A DNA stretch of 64,000 nucleotides from Diphasiastrum complanatum (GCA_029204225.1 CM055097.1:8885426-8949425); one strand, 5' to 3'; positions 1-10,733 are shown, counted from the first letter of the stretch. Notes: generated from the letters alone by a model not told the origin. Numbers and translations: made by a program.

Positions 1-434
1 AGGACAGGATCAACATACATAGAGACTAGTGGGAGCAAAACCACCCATCCAACTAAGATGTATCCGAACACCTCACCCCCGAGCCATGGCAAGTGAAAAC
101 CTGAGCATAGGAGAAAAGCTAGCAACCAGAGCCAAAACTTAGAATGGAGGAGGGCATGTCCCTACCCGTATACATAGGGGTAAGAAGCATGTGCATGCAC
201 CCATGCAACCTCCCATGCAGTCCATCTAAACATAGTTCACATATCCCATGCAATCCTCATGCATACCACTGTCACATGCCATACTAGGAGTGTCTAGGTC
301 CTCTCAAGATTATTAGGTACAAACTGGCCTTGACATGGAATAAAATTGAGGCATAACCGACAATATCGAATACCGAAGAGCCGGTCTACCATATTAGGAC
401 TATTCCAAATCCTCCGAGCAGAATATGGCCAACG
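1..434 (-). mobile_element. Partial gypsy LTR, minus orientation (palindromic-LTR family)
   Basis: This is the reverse complement of the first ~430 bases of the LTRs at 1194-1926 and 6230-7284. Read on the minus strand it starts near 434 with a damaged GTTGGCCATATT (TGTTATGGCCATAT in the other copies) and runs off the window edge. Directly inside it, at 435-450, the minus strand reads TTTAAGGGGGGAAG, a polypurine tract. That marks it as the 3' LTR of a minus-strand Ty3/gypsy copy. Confidence 0.7.
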
Positions 435-1193
435 TTCTTCCCCCCTTAAATAGGTTTTGTCTTATAAAAGTTAGTTACAGAGATGACACATGAAAATATC
501 TGAATCATGAAAAGTCAATAATAAGTGCCTTCCAAAAAAATTCACTCTATTATACACATGCCTTTTCTTTCAAACATTTTCAACACAGCTGACAGTAACC
601 ATCATCCATCTTAGATCTATCTATGCATAAGAGATAGTCTAGGTTTAAGAAATTTAGATACAATTATCTTGGAACATCTCAAATTCCAAGCCTTACCTAT
701 ACAAGGAGTAATTCACATGATGATAAGATGTTTGAGACTTTGTTCCTAGAGATTTTGGTTGATTGAATTGTTGAGCCTTGGAATATTTGGATATTCTAAG
801 AATATTCGCACCAAGAAGCATTATTATCTACAAGAAATCATAGATAGATTTTAGACTATAATTAAAATGGAATCTCTTTAGCTTTTGGACTTGATCTCTG
901 AAATAAAGAGTTGATTCACCTAGTAGTTCATGTAATTGGGATTACATGAAAGTGATGTCTTTTATTTAAAGAAGATCAACCCATTTGGAAGATTTACAGC
1001 TTAGTGTATCTTTGGATTCTGAGGTAGTACTTCTGTGTAGAGGCAAGCGATTGTAGAAATTGTTGCATCTCTGAGTACTTGAAAGATCAGACTAAGGATT
1101 ATGAATTCTTGGGTAAAAGTTGAAAGTTTAAGGGATAATTTCCATGAATCTCTTTTCCGTTTTGAGGACATAACCTATTTAAGGGGGGAAGAA
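435..1193. mobile_element. Gypsy 3'-internal sequence between two outward-facing polypurine tracts
   Basis: No open frame is recognised. The left end carries a minus-strand polypurine tract (435-450) and the right end a plus-strand one (TTTAAGGGGGGAAGAA, ending at 1193), each abutting an LTR of the same family. Bases ~757-1193 recur at 2305-2467 plus 6067-6229. The second copy lacks about 120 bases present here at roughly 830-950. The segment is therefore the 3' untranslated tails of two elements joined in opposite orientation. Confidence 0.6.
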
Positions 1194-1926
1194 TGTTATG
1201 GCCATATCCTGCTCGAAGGATTTGGAATAGTCCTAATATGGTAGACCGGCTCTCCGGTATTCGAGATTGTTGGTTATGCCTCGATTTAATTCCATGTCAA
1301 GGCCAGTTTGTAACTAATAACCTTGAGACAACACAGACACTTGAGACATGTGGAGCAATGCATGGCATGTGACAATGGTATGCATGAGGATTGCATTGGA
1401 TATGTGACCTATGTTCAGATGGACTGCATGGGTGCATGCACAGGCTTCTTACCCCTATGTATACAAGTAGGGACACGCCCTCCTCCATTCTAAGTTTTGG
1501 CTCTTGGTTGCTAGCTTCTCTCCTATCCTCAGGTATTCACTTGCCCTGGCTCGGGGGTGAGGTGTTCAGATACATCTCAATTGGATAGGTGGTTTGGCTC
1601 CCACTAGTCTCTATGTATGCTGATCTTGTCCTCATCTTAGTAGCCTTCTCGGTTGGTCATTACATTGAGCTTGTGCATGCACCCATGCAACCTCCCATGC
1701 AGTCCATCTAAACATAGATCACATATCCCATGCATACCACTGTCACATGCCATGCACTGCTCCACATATCTCAATAGGAGTGTCTGAGTCCTCTCAAGGT
1801 TATTAGTTACAAACTGGCCTTGACATTGAATTAAATCGAGGCATAACCAACAATCTCGAATACCGGAGAGCCGGTCTACCATATTAAAACTATTCCAAAT
1901 CCTGCGAGCATGATATGGCCATAACA
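1194..1926 (+). mobile_element. Gypsy LTR with ~250-bp inverted arms (copy 1)
   Basis: The sequence begins TGTTATGGCCATATC and ends GATATGGCCATAACA, directly after a polypurine tract. It has the TG...CA ends of an LTR and is 733 bp long. Unusually, the first ~250 bases (1194-1443) and the last ~250 (1674-1926) are inverted copies of each other, leaving a ~230-base centre. Single-strand DNA or RNA from it would fold into one long hairpin. No target duplication is seen, as expected for a 3' LTR whose partner is missing. Confidence 0.75.
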
Positions 1927-1979
1927 TTACCATAAACACTAACCACCGGTCTACAAATCACTCTCGCACAAGAAATTCC

Positions 1980-2300
1980 TTTTGGAATTATTGATGTCCC
2001 ATACCATCAGCTTTCCCTCCAAGAAGTCCTTTGCTTCTAGATCTATTCTCCAAAAAATCAAAAAGATTATCTGGTTGTCCTATATCCAAATATAGGATTC
2101 GATCTTCAACCAATAGAAATACTTCAAACCATTGAATGCTCCCATATTCCTTAAGCAATTCACTGTAGATGATAATATCATCTAAGAATACCACTAGGCA
2201 TTGACCTAGTTATAGACGAAAAATATCGTTCATATACTGTTGAAATAGCCCAAGTGTATTCATTACTAAAAGGAAACATTTTGAAGTACTCTGGAATGAG
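1980..2300 (-). pseudogene. Gypsy reverse transcriptase fragment
   Basis: Minus-strand translation gives an RT palm fragment with the stretch VFLDDIIIYSELLKE (catalytic FLDD near 2180), preceded in another frame by LGLFQQYMNDIF, the usual upstream sequence in Ty3/gypsy RT. It is about 100 residues, frameshifted, and flanked by LTR-family sequence on both sides. It is a relic with no complete domain. Confidence 0.7.
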
Positions 2301-2304
2301 TTAT

Positions 2305-2467
2305 GAATTGTTGAGCCTTGGAATATTTGGATATTCTAAAGATATTTGTACCAAGAAGCATTATTATCTACAAGGTGATGTCTTTTATTTGAAGAAGATC
2401 AACCCATTTGGAAGATTTATAGCTTAGTGTATCTTTGGATTCTGAGGTAGTACTTCTATGTAGAGGC
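2305..2467 (+). mobile_element. Gypsy 3'-internal segment, left of the copia insertion
   Basis: Second copy of the 757-1193 unit. It stops at GTAGAGGC, where the copia element 2468-6066 is inserted, and resumes at 6067. Confidence 0.7.
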
Positions 2468-2963
2468 TGTAAGAAATAGAAGCCTAAGGATTCAGGATCT
2501 TAACTATTCAATCACACAAAGCATCCTCAAAAGAAAGACAGAGATGGCTAGAAACCCTCTTGTAAAAACTCGTGGACAGCCAAGAAGAATAGTCAGTGTT
2601 GCTTACAAAAGTGTCTCATACAAATGGGATACACACATATATATGGTCCAAGATGACTATCTAACTTCATGACTATTGGCTATCCAACTACTTGACTATT
2701 GGCTTTCCAACTACTTGACTGTTGACTATCCAACTTTCTATAAGTTAAAGAATAAGGTACCTCCAATATGTCAAGTTGGGGTACTTAATGTCACAATTAG
2801 GCCTAGTGGACCCATGAGTCCCTACCAAGTTGATTTCATACTAACTTAGCTAGCTCTAAGTTTAGTAGGCCTAATATAATAAATGACCACGGTTACACAA
2901 CTCTCGATCTTTTGGGTCAAAGTAACCTATGGTAATGTAAGCAATTCCATTTACATTCCAACA
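2468..2963 (-). repeat. Copia LTR (496 bp), 3' LTR of the 2468-6066 element
   Basis: In element orientation it starts TGTTGGAATG and ends CTATTTCTTACA. Related LTR pieces occur at ~5779-6066, 25725-26030, ~33170-33578 and 48053-48487, all sharing the block CCCAAAAGGTCGAGA or the U5-proximal half. It is therefore the most repeated copia LTR family in the window. Confidence 0.85.
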
Positions 2964-3380
2964 CCCTCCTTAAATGGAAATGCATAACATAACATGAAGT
3001 AACTTCTCGAAAGAGAAAAATGCAACTTGTTGTCCGAACTTCATGTCGCCAAATAAACTTCGCACCGAAGTAGTCGAAATCTCATCCCCAATCATGTCTA
3101 ACATATAAAAGGAAAAGAATGCGTAATAATGAAGCATCAAGTCGAAGGGTGAGGATTTGCATGCTCCATCCGAAGAAGGGAACCAACATAAACTCGGCAA
3201 TAAGTCGAAACATAAACCTGTAATCCATCATAGGCTCCCACATCATTCGAAAATACTTCTTATCATAAGGACAATAAAAAAGAGTACCAAACTCTTTTGA
3301 CATCACATCCTCCCAAACCTTACCATAGAATAGGCAATGTACCAACATCATGATGAAGAGTAAGTGTAGAACCAAAAAAA

Positions 3381-4361
3381 TCAGCAAGAGGTACTGATTT
3401 TAAAGAGGCATGTGCCTTCCTTTCGTAGTAAGACTGATTTAGTAGAGGCACGAGTCTTCCCTTCATAGAAATGATCCACTTTGCTGTCCTGCAAAGTCTG
3501 CAACAACCATTTAGGGACTGGTTTGGGCTGTCCAACAGCCTTACCTTTGTCAACACTTTGTTGTCCAAAGTGTTCCGAACTTGCACCTTGCTGTCCAATG
3601 TTTTCCAAACTTGGACCTTGTTGTCCAATGTCTTCAACAGGCTGCTCTTCACCATAAATAGGTTCTTCTTGATGAACTATGGGCTGCAAATTTGAAGGAG
3701 TAGTGGGCTGTCCACTAGAAGTAGATGGCAGTCCCTTCTCTTCATGATTAGATGGCAAAACCAAATCTGGAAATATTTCAACATATGCATCATGGGGGAA
3801 GTTTTTTTTCATGACATGAGTGGGCGCAACATCATAGGAGGTCTTTTCATCAAAATGAACATCACGACTCACTACGATTTTATTAGTATCCATATTAAAC
3901 AACCTATAGCCCTTGCTTTCGCTACTATAGCCAACAAATATGCATTTAACTCCTTTATCATCAAGCTTGGTTCTTAGCTTATCGGGAATGAAAGCATAAG
4001 CCGTGCAACCAAAGATGCGTAAGTGAAAAACAGTAGGCTTCTTACCATACCAAACTTCATAAGGAGTTAATACCTTCAAGGCTTTAGTAGGACACCGATT
4101 ACTAATGTAAGTCGCCGTTATAACCGCTTTAGCCCAAAACTTGTGAGGTAGGCCCTTTGCCTTGAGCATGCATCGAGCCATCTCCATAATAGTGCGATTC
4201 TTTCTTTCGGTAACACCATTTTGTTGAGGTGTGTAAGGGGTTGTCATTTGATGATGGATACCTTTGCTTTGAAGATAAGTACCGAACGTATTCTTTATAT
4301 ATTCCCCTCCTCGGTTGGCATGTAAGATTTTCAAAAAGTGACCAAACTGGTTTTCTATCAT
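3381..4361 (-). pseudogene. Copia integrase catalytic core and C-terminal region
   Basis: The 326-residue open stretch continues the integrase of the 2468-6066 element. It contains the core block around RGGEYIKNTF, then TPYTPQQNGVTERKNRT with the catalytic Glu, and FWAKAVITATYISNRCPT, typical of plant copia. The second catalytic Asp, usually in a SDRGGEY-like motif, reads LHANRGGEY, so it is replaced by Asn and the enzyme is probably dead. Residues ~215-300 are a low-complexity Gln/Gly/Ser linker with GQQGPSLENIGQQ-type repeats. The expected RT is missing after the linker. Confidence 0.85.
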
Positions 4362-4374
4362 TGCTAGAAAATCC

Positions 4375-4896
4375 TTAAAGCGTTGAAAAAACTTCAGATT
4401 TTGCCTTCATAGGATAAATCCATGTAAATCTTGAAAGGTCATCATTAAAAGTAACAAAGTACTTACACCTTCCAATGGATTCGGTCCTCATTGGACCACA
4501 TACATCACTATGAACCAAATCAAATTTGCCATCAACTCTAATAGTTCCATCAATTGGAAAAGCTTGCCTTTGAAATTTTCTAAGTCTGCATCCTTCGCAT
4601 ACATGTCCTTCGAGATGCTCAATATTAGGAATGTCTTCAACCATATTGAATCTCTTCAACATTTTCAAGCTAGCAAAGTTGAGATGTCCAAACCTAGCAT
4701 GCCATAATTCAGCCAACTCCAAAGAATGTGAAATTGATGCAACAAGACAAAAAGATGATGAAGCTCTTCGCTCATAGGTGTCCATAAGGAACAATCCACC
4801 ACGTAATGTTCCCGAAGCAATGATCATAAGAGATCTCTTTGGGTCTTTGATAAGACATTTGTCTTCTTTGAATTCCACAACCAATCCTTGGTTCAT
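4375..4896 (-). pseudogene. Copia GAG-pre-integrase and integrase zinc-binding region
   Basis: This 173-residue minus-strand frame contains LWHARFGHLNFASLKML and CEGCRLRKFQRQAF, the HHCC zinc-binding block at the start of copia integrase. It is followed by HSDVCGPM with the first catalytic Asp and FVTFNDDLSRFTW. A frameshift near 4375 separates it from the rest of the core at 3381-4361. It belongs to the 2468-6066 element. Confidence 0.85.
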
Positions 4897-5869
4897 AATT
4901 GTAGAGACCGAAATGAGATTCTTTTTTTATTTTTGAAACATAAAGTACATTACGAATGTACTTCTCCTCACCATTGGGTAAGATAATGGGGATCACTCCA
5001 ATACCTTTGATAGGATAAGAGGTGTTATCAACACCTTGAACTTTGCTTCCATCATGCACTTTCACAAGCTTTGTGAAGACTTCTTTGTGATAAGTCATAT
5101 GGCGTGTGGCAGCGCTATCGATCACCCAATCGATAGATAAAAAAACAGCATCTTGTAAAGCTGAAGATGAGCTGTTTTCTGCTGAAAAACTAGCAAGATT
5201 TGAAGTGGCAGAAATCTCGTCTTGAGGAGAGATGAGATTATTAGTGACAAAAGCATAATCATTATTGAAAAGAATATCCTCCTTTCCAAATTGTTGTTCC
5301 AAAGTAATGATTGCGGTACTTGTATCGTTACCTTTCTCTTTTTCCTTTGCAAGTCTCTTCCTACATTCTTTGATGTGATGCCCAAACTTCTTGCAATAGT
5401 GGCACTTACCCTTCTTCTTGGAGCCTTGATCTTGAACTTCCTTAGATTTTTGATCATCTTTGAAGGTTTTGAAAGAAGGCTTCCCTTTCCACTTGCCTTT
5501 GCCTTTGCCTTTTGCAAAGAAAGCTTGATCTTCTTGTTCACCAAAGTTGATCCTTGTTTGCTCTTCTTGAAGAAGTAAGCCAACAAGTTCGTCGAAGGAG
5601 ATTTGTTGTCCCCTCAGAGAAATGCTCAATGATGACACAAATGGAAGGTAAGAATTAGGAAGAGAGTTGAGAGTAATAGATACAAATTGTGAGTTCTCAA
5701 TCACCTCATCAATACTAAGAAGCTCCTCTCGAAGATCCTTGATCTTCGTCAAGTGGTTTGTAAGCAAATCACCTTCTTGTCCAACTACTTGACTATTGGC
5801 TTTCCAACTACTTGACTGTTGACTATCCAACTTTCTATAAGTTACATAGAAAGAATAAGGTACCTCCAA
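4772..5869 (-). pseudogene. Copia gag C-terminal part, zinc knuckle and protease
   Basis: The 365-residue frame begins inside LTR sequence (5869 to ~5780), then enters gag at about residue 32 (LTNHLTKIKDLREEL). A basic stretch leads to a CCHC knuckle (CHYCKKFGHHIKEC, near 5355-5400). The protease follows as WVIDSAATRHMTYHKE near 5105-5150. The catalytic triad is normally DSG; here it reads DSA, a likely inactivating change. The LTR-to-gag junction marks the internal deletion that removed the leader. Confidence 0.85.
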
Positions 5870-6066
5870 TATGTCAAGTTGGGTTACTTAATGTCACAAT
5901 TAGGCCTAGTGGACCCGTGAGTCCCTACCAAGTTAATTTCATACTAACTTAGCTAACTCTAAGTTTAGTAGGCCTAATATAATAAATGACCATGGTTACA
6001 CAACTCTCGACCTTTTGGGTCAAAGTAACCTATGGTAATGTAAGCAATTCCATTTACATTCCAACA
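5779..6066 (-). repeat. Truncated 5' LTR of the copia element
   Basis: Matches the U3-side ~290 bases of the LTR at 2468-2963, ending ATTCCAACA at 6066. The remaining ~200 bases were deleted together with the 5' leader and gag start. Confidence 0.8.
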
Positions 6067-6229
6067 GAGGCAAGCAATTGTAGAAATTGTTGCATCTCTG
6101 AGTACTTGTTTTAGATTGAAAGATCAAAAAAGAATAATGAATTCTTGGGTAAAAGTTGAAAGTTTTTAGGGATAATTTCCATAAATCTCTTTCTCATTTT
6201 GAGGACAAAACCTATTTAAGGAGGAAGAA
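6067..6229 (+). mobile_element. Gypsy 3'-internal segment, right of the copia insertion
   Basis: Continues the unit interrupted at 2467. It ends in the polypurine tract TTTAAGGAGGAAGAA immediately before the LTR at 6230. The target duplication GAGGC opens it. Confidence 0.7.
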
Positions 6230-7284
6230 TGTTATGGCCATATCCTGCTCGAAGGATTTGGAATAGTCCTAATATGGTAGACCGGCTCTCCGGTATTCAA
6301 GATTGTCGGGTATGCCTCGATTTAATTTCATTTCAAGGCTAGTTTGTAACTAATAACCTTGAGAGGACCTAGACACTCCTATTGAGACACGTGGAGCAGT
6401 GCCATGTGACAATGGTATGCATGAGGATTGCATTGGATATGTGACCTATGTTTAGATGGACTGCATGGGAGGTTGCATGGGTGCATGCACAGGCTTCTTA
6501 CCCCTATGTGTACGGGTAGGGACACGCCCTCCTCCATTCTAAGTTTTGGCTCTTGGTTGCTAGCTTCTCTCCTATCCTCAGGTATTCACCTGCCATGGCT
6601 CGGGGGTGACGTGTTCAGATACATCCCGGTTGGATGGGTGGTTTGGCTCCCACTAGTCTCTATGTATGTTGATCATGTCCTCATCTTTATAGCCTTCTTG
6701 GTTGGTCTTTACATTGAGCTTGTGCATGCACCCATGCAACCTCCCATGCAGTCCATCTAAACATAGGTCTTTGCATGGGTGCATGCACAGGCTTCTTACC
6801 CCTATGTGTACGGGTAGGGACACGCCCTCTTCCATTCTAAGTTTTGGCTCTTGGTTGCTAGCTTCTCTCCTATCCTCAGGTATTCACTTGCCATGGCTCG
6901 AGGGTGACATGTTCAGATACATCTCGGTTGGATAGGTGGTTTGGCTCCCACTAGTCTCTATATATGTTGATCATGTCCTCATCTTAGTAGCCTTCTTGGT
7001 TGGTCTTTACATTGAGCTTGTGCATGCACCCATGCAACCTCCCATGCAGTCCATCTAAAAATAGGTCACATATACCATGCAATCCTCATGCATACCACTG
7101 TCACATGCCATGCATTGCTCCACGTGTCTCAATAGGAGTGTCTAGGTCCTCTCAAGGTTATTAGTTACAAACTGGCCTTGACATGGAATTAAATCGAGGC
7201 ATAACTAACAATCTCGAATACCGGAGAGCCGGTCTACCATATTAGGACTATTCCAAATCCTCCGAGCAGGATATGGCCATAACA
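6230..7284 (+). mobile_element. Gypsy LTR with inverted arms and internal duplication (copy 2)
   Basis: Runs from TGTTATGGCCATATCC to GGATATGGCCATAACA, the same palindromic LTR family as 1194-1926. It is ~320 bp longer because the central block, from the GGGTGCATGCACAGGC motif to the opposing GTGCATGCACCC motif, is present twice (about 6478-6745 and 6774-7030). The two blocks are very similar, so this is a recent duplication at the inner edges of the inverted arms. Short open frames inside it are repeats of LTR sequence, not genes. Confidence 0.75.
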
Positions 7285-7637
7285 CCTATGTTGCTGGATT
7301 GTGTATGCCACTACTCTCTACACTATCACTACGGATCTTGGAACTGAGTTAGATTTCTATCATTCCCATTTCCTTGAGTTGAATATTAATGGTGTACCAG
7401 TTACCTCGAAATCTTGATAGCAGTCTCTCACATTGCTTATGGTTCATGCTAGGACAATGACAAGTTCCCTCACACCAGATATATGTGGAGACGGGACGCT
7501 TTCAAGGCATTCCACGAGCGCGAGGACTTGTCAACTATGCACATCAGATGAGGTGGAGTTGAGGAGCCGGTGTCCTCTTATTATGAGATCAAAGAGTGTT
7601 ATCAATGCCTTTTCCATGATACCTCAGTCACACTACG
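7285..7637. other. Unassigned sequence left of the gypsy insertion
   Basis: It has no recognised domain. It is the left flank of the element at 7638-13087; its natural continuation is 13088 onward. It may be part of an older element, because a plus-strand open frame continues across the join. Confidence 0.4.
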
Positions 7638-8147
7638 TGTTGCACTCCCATCTCCAACCTCTGATGGCCAGTGTGAGCTCTCCAAACTCTGATAGCCGGT
7701 GTGAGGACTGATCCACCCAATTGTAGGTGCCCTCCTCTTGAGTCTCTCTGGTTGCTATTTTGGGCTCGGGAAACCTGGTTGCCATGCAGGGTGATCAATC
7801 CTCATGGTTCCAAGAAATCTCCTACCCGCAATCAGTGCGTGACTCTGAGGCACCACCCCCAAGCCCTGTCATGGACCTATGACACTAACGGTCACCCTAG
7901 CTAACTGTCGGCTAGCTGCTCGTCCGGCAGAGGCATCTTCGCTGCTGATGACCAGGGTCCATGCGATCATAACTCCGCCTACTAACATCTTGTCTAGCGG
8001 TCACACCAAGTCATCGCCTGCGATGCACCAGACCCAACTAGTCCCCTAGTGTCCATTCCGATTACTGGCCCTAGCCTATACCGTGGCTCTCGTCCCCTAG
8101 TAACCGGTCATGCCAAGACTATGCTAGAACACGACTGGCGTCTAACA
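7638..8147 (-). repeat. 3' LTR (510 bp) of the 7638-13087 gypsy element
   Basis: Pairs with 12616-13087. It contains small extra blocks relative to its partner (e.g. near 7655-7680) and many transitions, so the insertion is not recent. Confidence 0.85.
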
Positions 8148-8279
8148 ATCCTACCCTCTTCTGGCAAGTCATCGATCCTCGATGACAAACTCTAGGTAAG
8201 ACTTCTACAACGCCTAGCGAGTCTCCTAAGTAGCATCAGATAAAGGATCCCCCTTCCAATCACTAGATACTCCTGAAGA

Positions 8280-8807
8280 AGACAATTCCTCAATCGTCGC
8301 TCCTCCGATCCAGGACTCTTTCAGGCCCATAACCTCTGGTATCTTTCTCCTCCAGAGACACTAGACCTTCCACCAGGCTATCGCCATCATGCAAAAATTT
8401 CTTCAGTTTGCTGACATGAAACACTGGATGCACCTTGCATCCCACAAGTAGCTATAGCTTATAAGCTACTTGGCTAGCCTTCTTATAATCAACCATGGTC
8501 CATAATACCTAGGAGATAACTTGGTGAACTTTCCTGTGCGTAGCACCTTCGACTTCGAAGGGACTACTAAATAAACCCAATCTCCTTTCTCAAATTCCCT
8601 ATAGGTACTGTTCTCACGACTATAACTCTCTGCGTGGCTGTAGCCTTGAACCTTATGCGGAATTCCTATAATCGTAGGACTCAACGGCCTGAAACCATAA
8701 TTGAGCTCAAATGGACTCAATCCAGTGGACACATGTCTCTTATCATTGTACGCAAACTCCAATAGCGGTAAATGCTTTACCCCAGTCTGTTTGCGTACCA
8801 CTGACAT
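8280..8807 (-). pseudogene. Gypsy integrase C-terminal region and tail
   Basis: The open part (8466-8807) reads LPLLEFAYNDKRHVSTGLSPFELNYGFRP, then YREFEKGDWVYL and KLSPRYYGPW, the standard post-catalytic block and GPF/Y-like module of Ty3/gypsy integrase. In another frame, downstream sequence to ~8280 encodes a tail resembling [11 protein letters not shown] and GPERIL, as in the related copy at 33621-33968. The frame is broken near 8466. Confidence 0.8.
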
Positions 8808-9016
8808 ATGCCCTAAGCATATCTTCCAAGACCTGGTTCACTAACTCTGTTGGACCATCCGTCGAAGAATGCTCGGAGCTACATCCGCAATTGTGTTCCC
8901 AAACTAGCGAGCAACTCAATTCAGAAATTTCTCGTAATCTTGGGATCTCTGTCAGACATCATGGACTTCGGAAGTCCATACAACCTGAAGACATTCTGAA
9001 TAAACAACTCAGCAAC

Positions 9017-9595
9017 CTACAGAGCTGTGACCTTGGTCGTTGCGATGAAGTGAGCCATCTTGGAAAATTTGTCTACCACTACCATAACGGAATTCGATCC
9101 TGTCTGGGCCTTGAGTAGCCCAACAATGAAATCCATGGAGATACTTTCCCACCTTCTTGTAGGAATTTCCAGTGGATGTAGCAAGCCCGGAGAACTTACC
9201 TGCTCAACCTTGTTCACCTGACAAGTCGTGCAACGTTTGACATACTCTCTGACGTCCCGCTACAATCGTGGCCAAAAATAATGCCTTCTAACTAGCTCAC
9301 TAGTCTTATCAATACCTAGGTGCCTTGCATAAGGACTATCATGGCATTCATGAAGTATCTTACGACGAAAACCTTTCCGTCTCAATAATATACCATCCTT
9401 CACAGTGTATGTTAGATATGTACTAGTGTATGCCTCTACAGAAGCGACAGCCTTGACTGACTCTTCCGCTTGGTCGACTACCTTGTGCGCATCAGGCCAC
9501 ACACGCTGATAATGTGCATTGGTCTGCTGAGCCCTCTTGATCTCCTCCATGAGATCACTATCAACTATAGTAAGATAGTGCATCAGTGACCACAT
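9017..9595 (-). pseudogene. Gypsy integrase zinc-binding domain and start of catalytic core
   Basis: Two adjacent frames (9260-9595, 9017-9217) give the HHCC region ([26 protein letters not shown]) and then [20 protein letters not shown] with the first catalytic Asp and VVVDKFSKMAHF. The second catalytic Asp region between ~8810 and 9017 is frameshifted. The domain order agrees with the minus-strand element. Confidence 0.85.
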
Positions 9596-9659
9596 TTTCC
9601 TTGCCTCTTCAGAAGCGAATTTCCAAATGAAATTCCTACATCAACTCGGCCCGCCAACC

Positions 9660-10493
9660 CTAGCAACCCTTCAAATCTGGTTGAGTGCAGAAGTACCTCA
9701 AAGTATGATGGCCAATATACACGTAAAATTCAGCGCCATACAGATAATGTCGCCACACCTTGAGCACATGTATAATCGCATACAACTCCTGCTCATGTGT
9801 GGGATATTCATGTTGCGCTAGCGTCCATTCCTTACTTTCAAAGGCTACAGGTCTACCTTCCTTACTCAACACTGCACCCACGGCAATGCCACTAGCATCC
9901 GTCTCTAGGTCGAAAGGTTTCTGGGCATCAACAATCTTGAGTACTAGAGCCGTTGCAACAACCTCCTTCAAGTTGTCAAAACTATGTTGAGAATATTTGT
10001 GCTTTATAGTGATTTTATTCAATCCCCTGTAATCCACGCACAACCGGAAACTACCATCCTTTTTCTTAACCAAAAAGATGGGCGAGGCAAAAGGTGAATA
10101 ACTAGGACAGACATGCCCCAACCTAAGGTATTCCTCCAACATCTTCCGTACTTTCTCCTCCTCTTTCAGGCTGATCCTATAAGGAGGCCGACATACTGGG
10201 CTTGCCCCTGAGACGAGCTCAATACAATGCTCCACGTTCCAACTAGGCGCTGGCATGCTATCAATCAACAAATGTTTAAACTCAGCTTGGATGGATCTTT
10301 CCAGCTGGCTTGCTAGACCACCTCTGAGCTGTTGAGCTAAAGCATAACTTATAGAAGAGGTTAAATCAGATGAAGTTGCTTCTAAATTATTAACTTGTGG
10401 GTTTATTGGTAATGTACAAAAATTGGAATCAACATTCACATTTACCAAATAACACAACCACACATACTGCAAGTCCATCTTCTTTATTTGCAA
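9660..10493 (-). pseudogene. Gypsy RT N-terminus fused to RNase H by deletion
   Basis: In this 277-residue frame, residues ~85-165 are the RT start (HCIELVSGASPVCRPPYR, SPIFLVKKKDGSFRLCVDYRGLN). At about residue 168 (KHKYSQHSFDNLKEVV) it jumps to the end of RT and the RNase H domain ([36 protein letters not shown]). The palm with the YLDD-type catalytic pair is missing. The open frame survives across the join, so the deletion was in frame. Confidence 0.85.
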
Positions 10494-10532
10494 ACAGGTA
10501 ATAAGCGGGCCCTGTACGGATGGCCTCTCCCC

Positions 10533-10733
10533 CTACAGGACATGAGACAAACCCTCATGCCTGAAAACATACTCATGCGAAAGGAAATCTATAGTGGGCT
10601 GCTTACTCGCATGCCACCGCTTTCCTAATACAACATCAAACTTGGCTAACTTGGTGATTTCAAAGTCTAACTTGTCAAAGTAAGTGTGAATAGAAAACAG
10701 GGCCTGAGAGACTCGTCGATCCCACACCTCCAC
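10533..10733 (-). pseudogene. Gypsy aspartic protease C-terminal remnant
   Basis: A 66-residue stretch containing FDVVLGKRWH resembles the late protease motif DVILGMDWL of Ty3/gypsy elements. The catalytic Asp loop is not visible. It sits between gag and RT as expected. Confidence 0.55.

Larger units (their letters stand above)
2468..6066 (-). mobile_element. Deleted Ty1/copia retrotransposon with GAGGC target duplication
   Basis: The element is bounded by TGTAAGAAATAG (2468) and ATTCCAACA (6066) and flanked by identical 5-bp repeats GAGGC (2463-2467 and 6067-6071). The left LTR (2468-2963; 3' LTR in element orientation) is complete. A minus-strand polypurine tract (TTTAAGGAGGG) lies at 2964-2975. 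The right LTR is cut short: similarity starts only near 5779, so R/U5, the primer site and the start of gag are lost. Domains read right to left: gag, CCHC knuckle, protease, integrase. No RT or RNase H was found, so it cannot be autonomous. Confidence 0.9.

Noticed and set aside
6428-6935. Repeated plus-strand frames with Cys-Met-His-Arg words
   Set aside because: They lie wholly within the palindromic LTR and its duplication, and similar frames occur on the minus strand.
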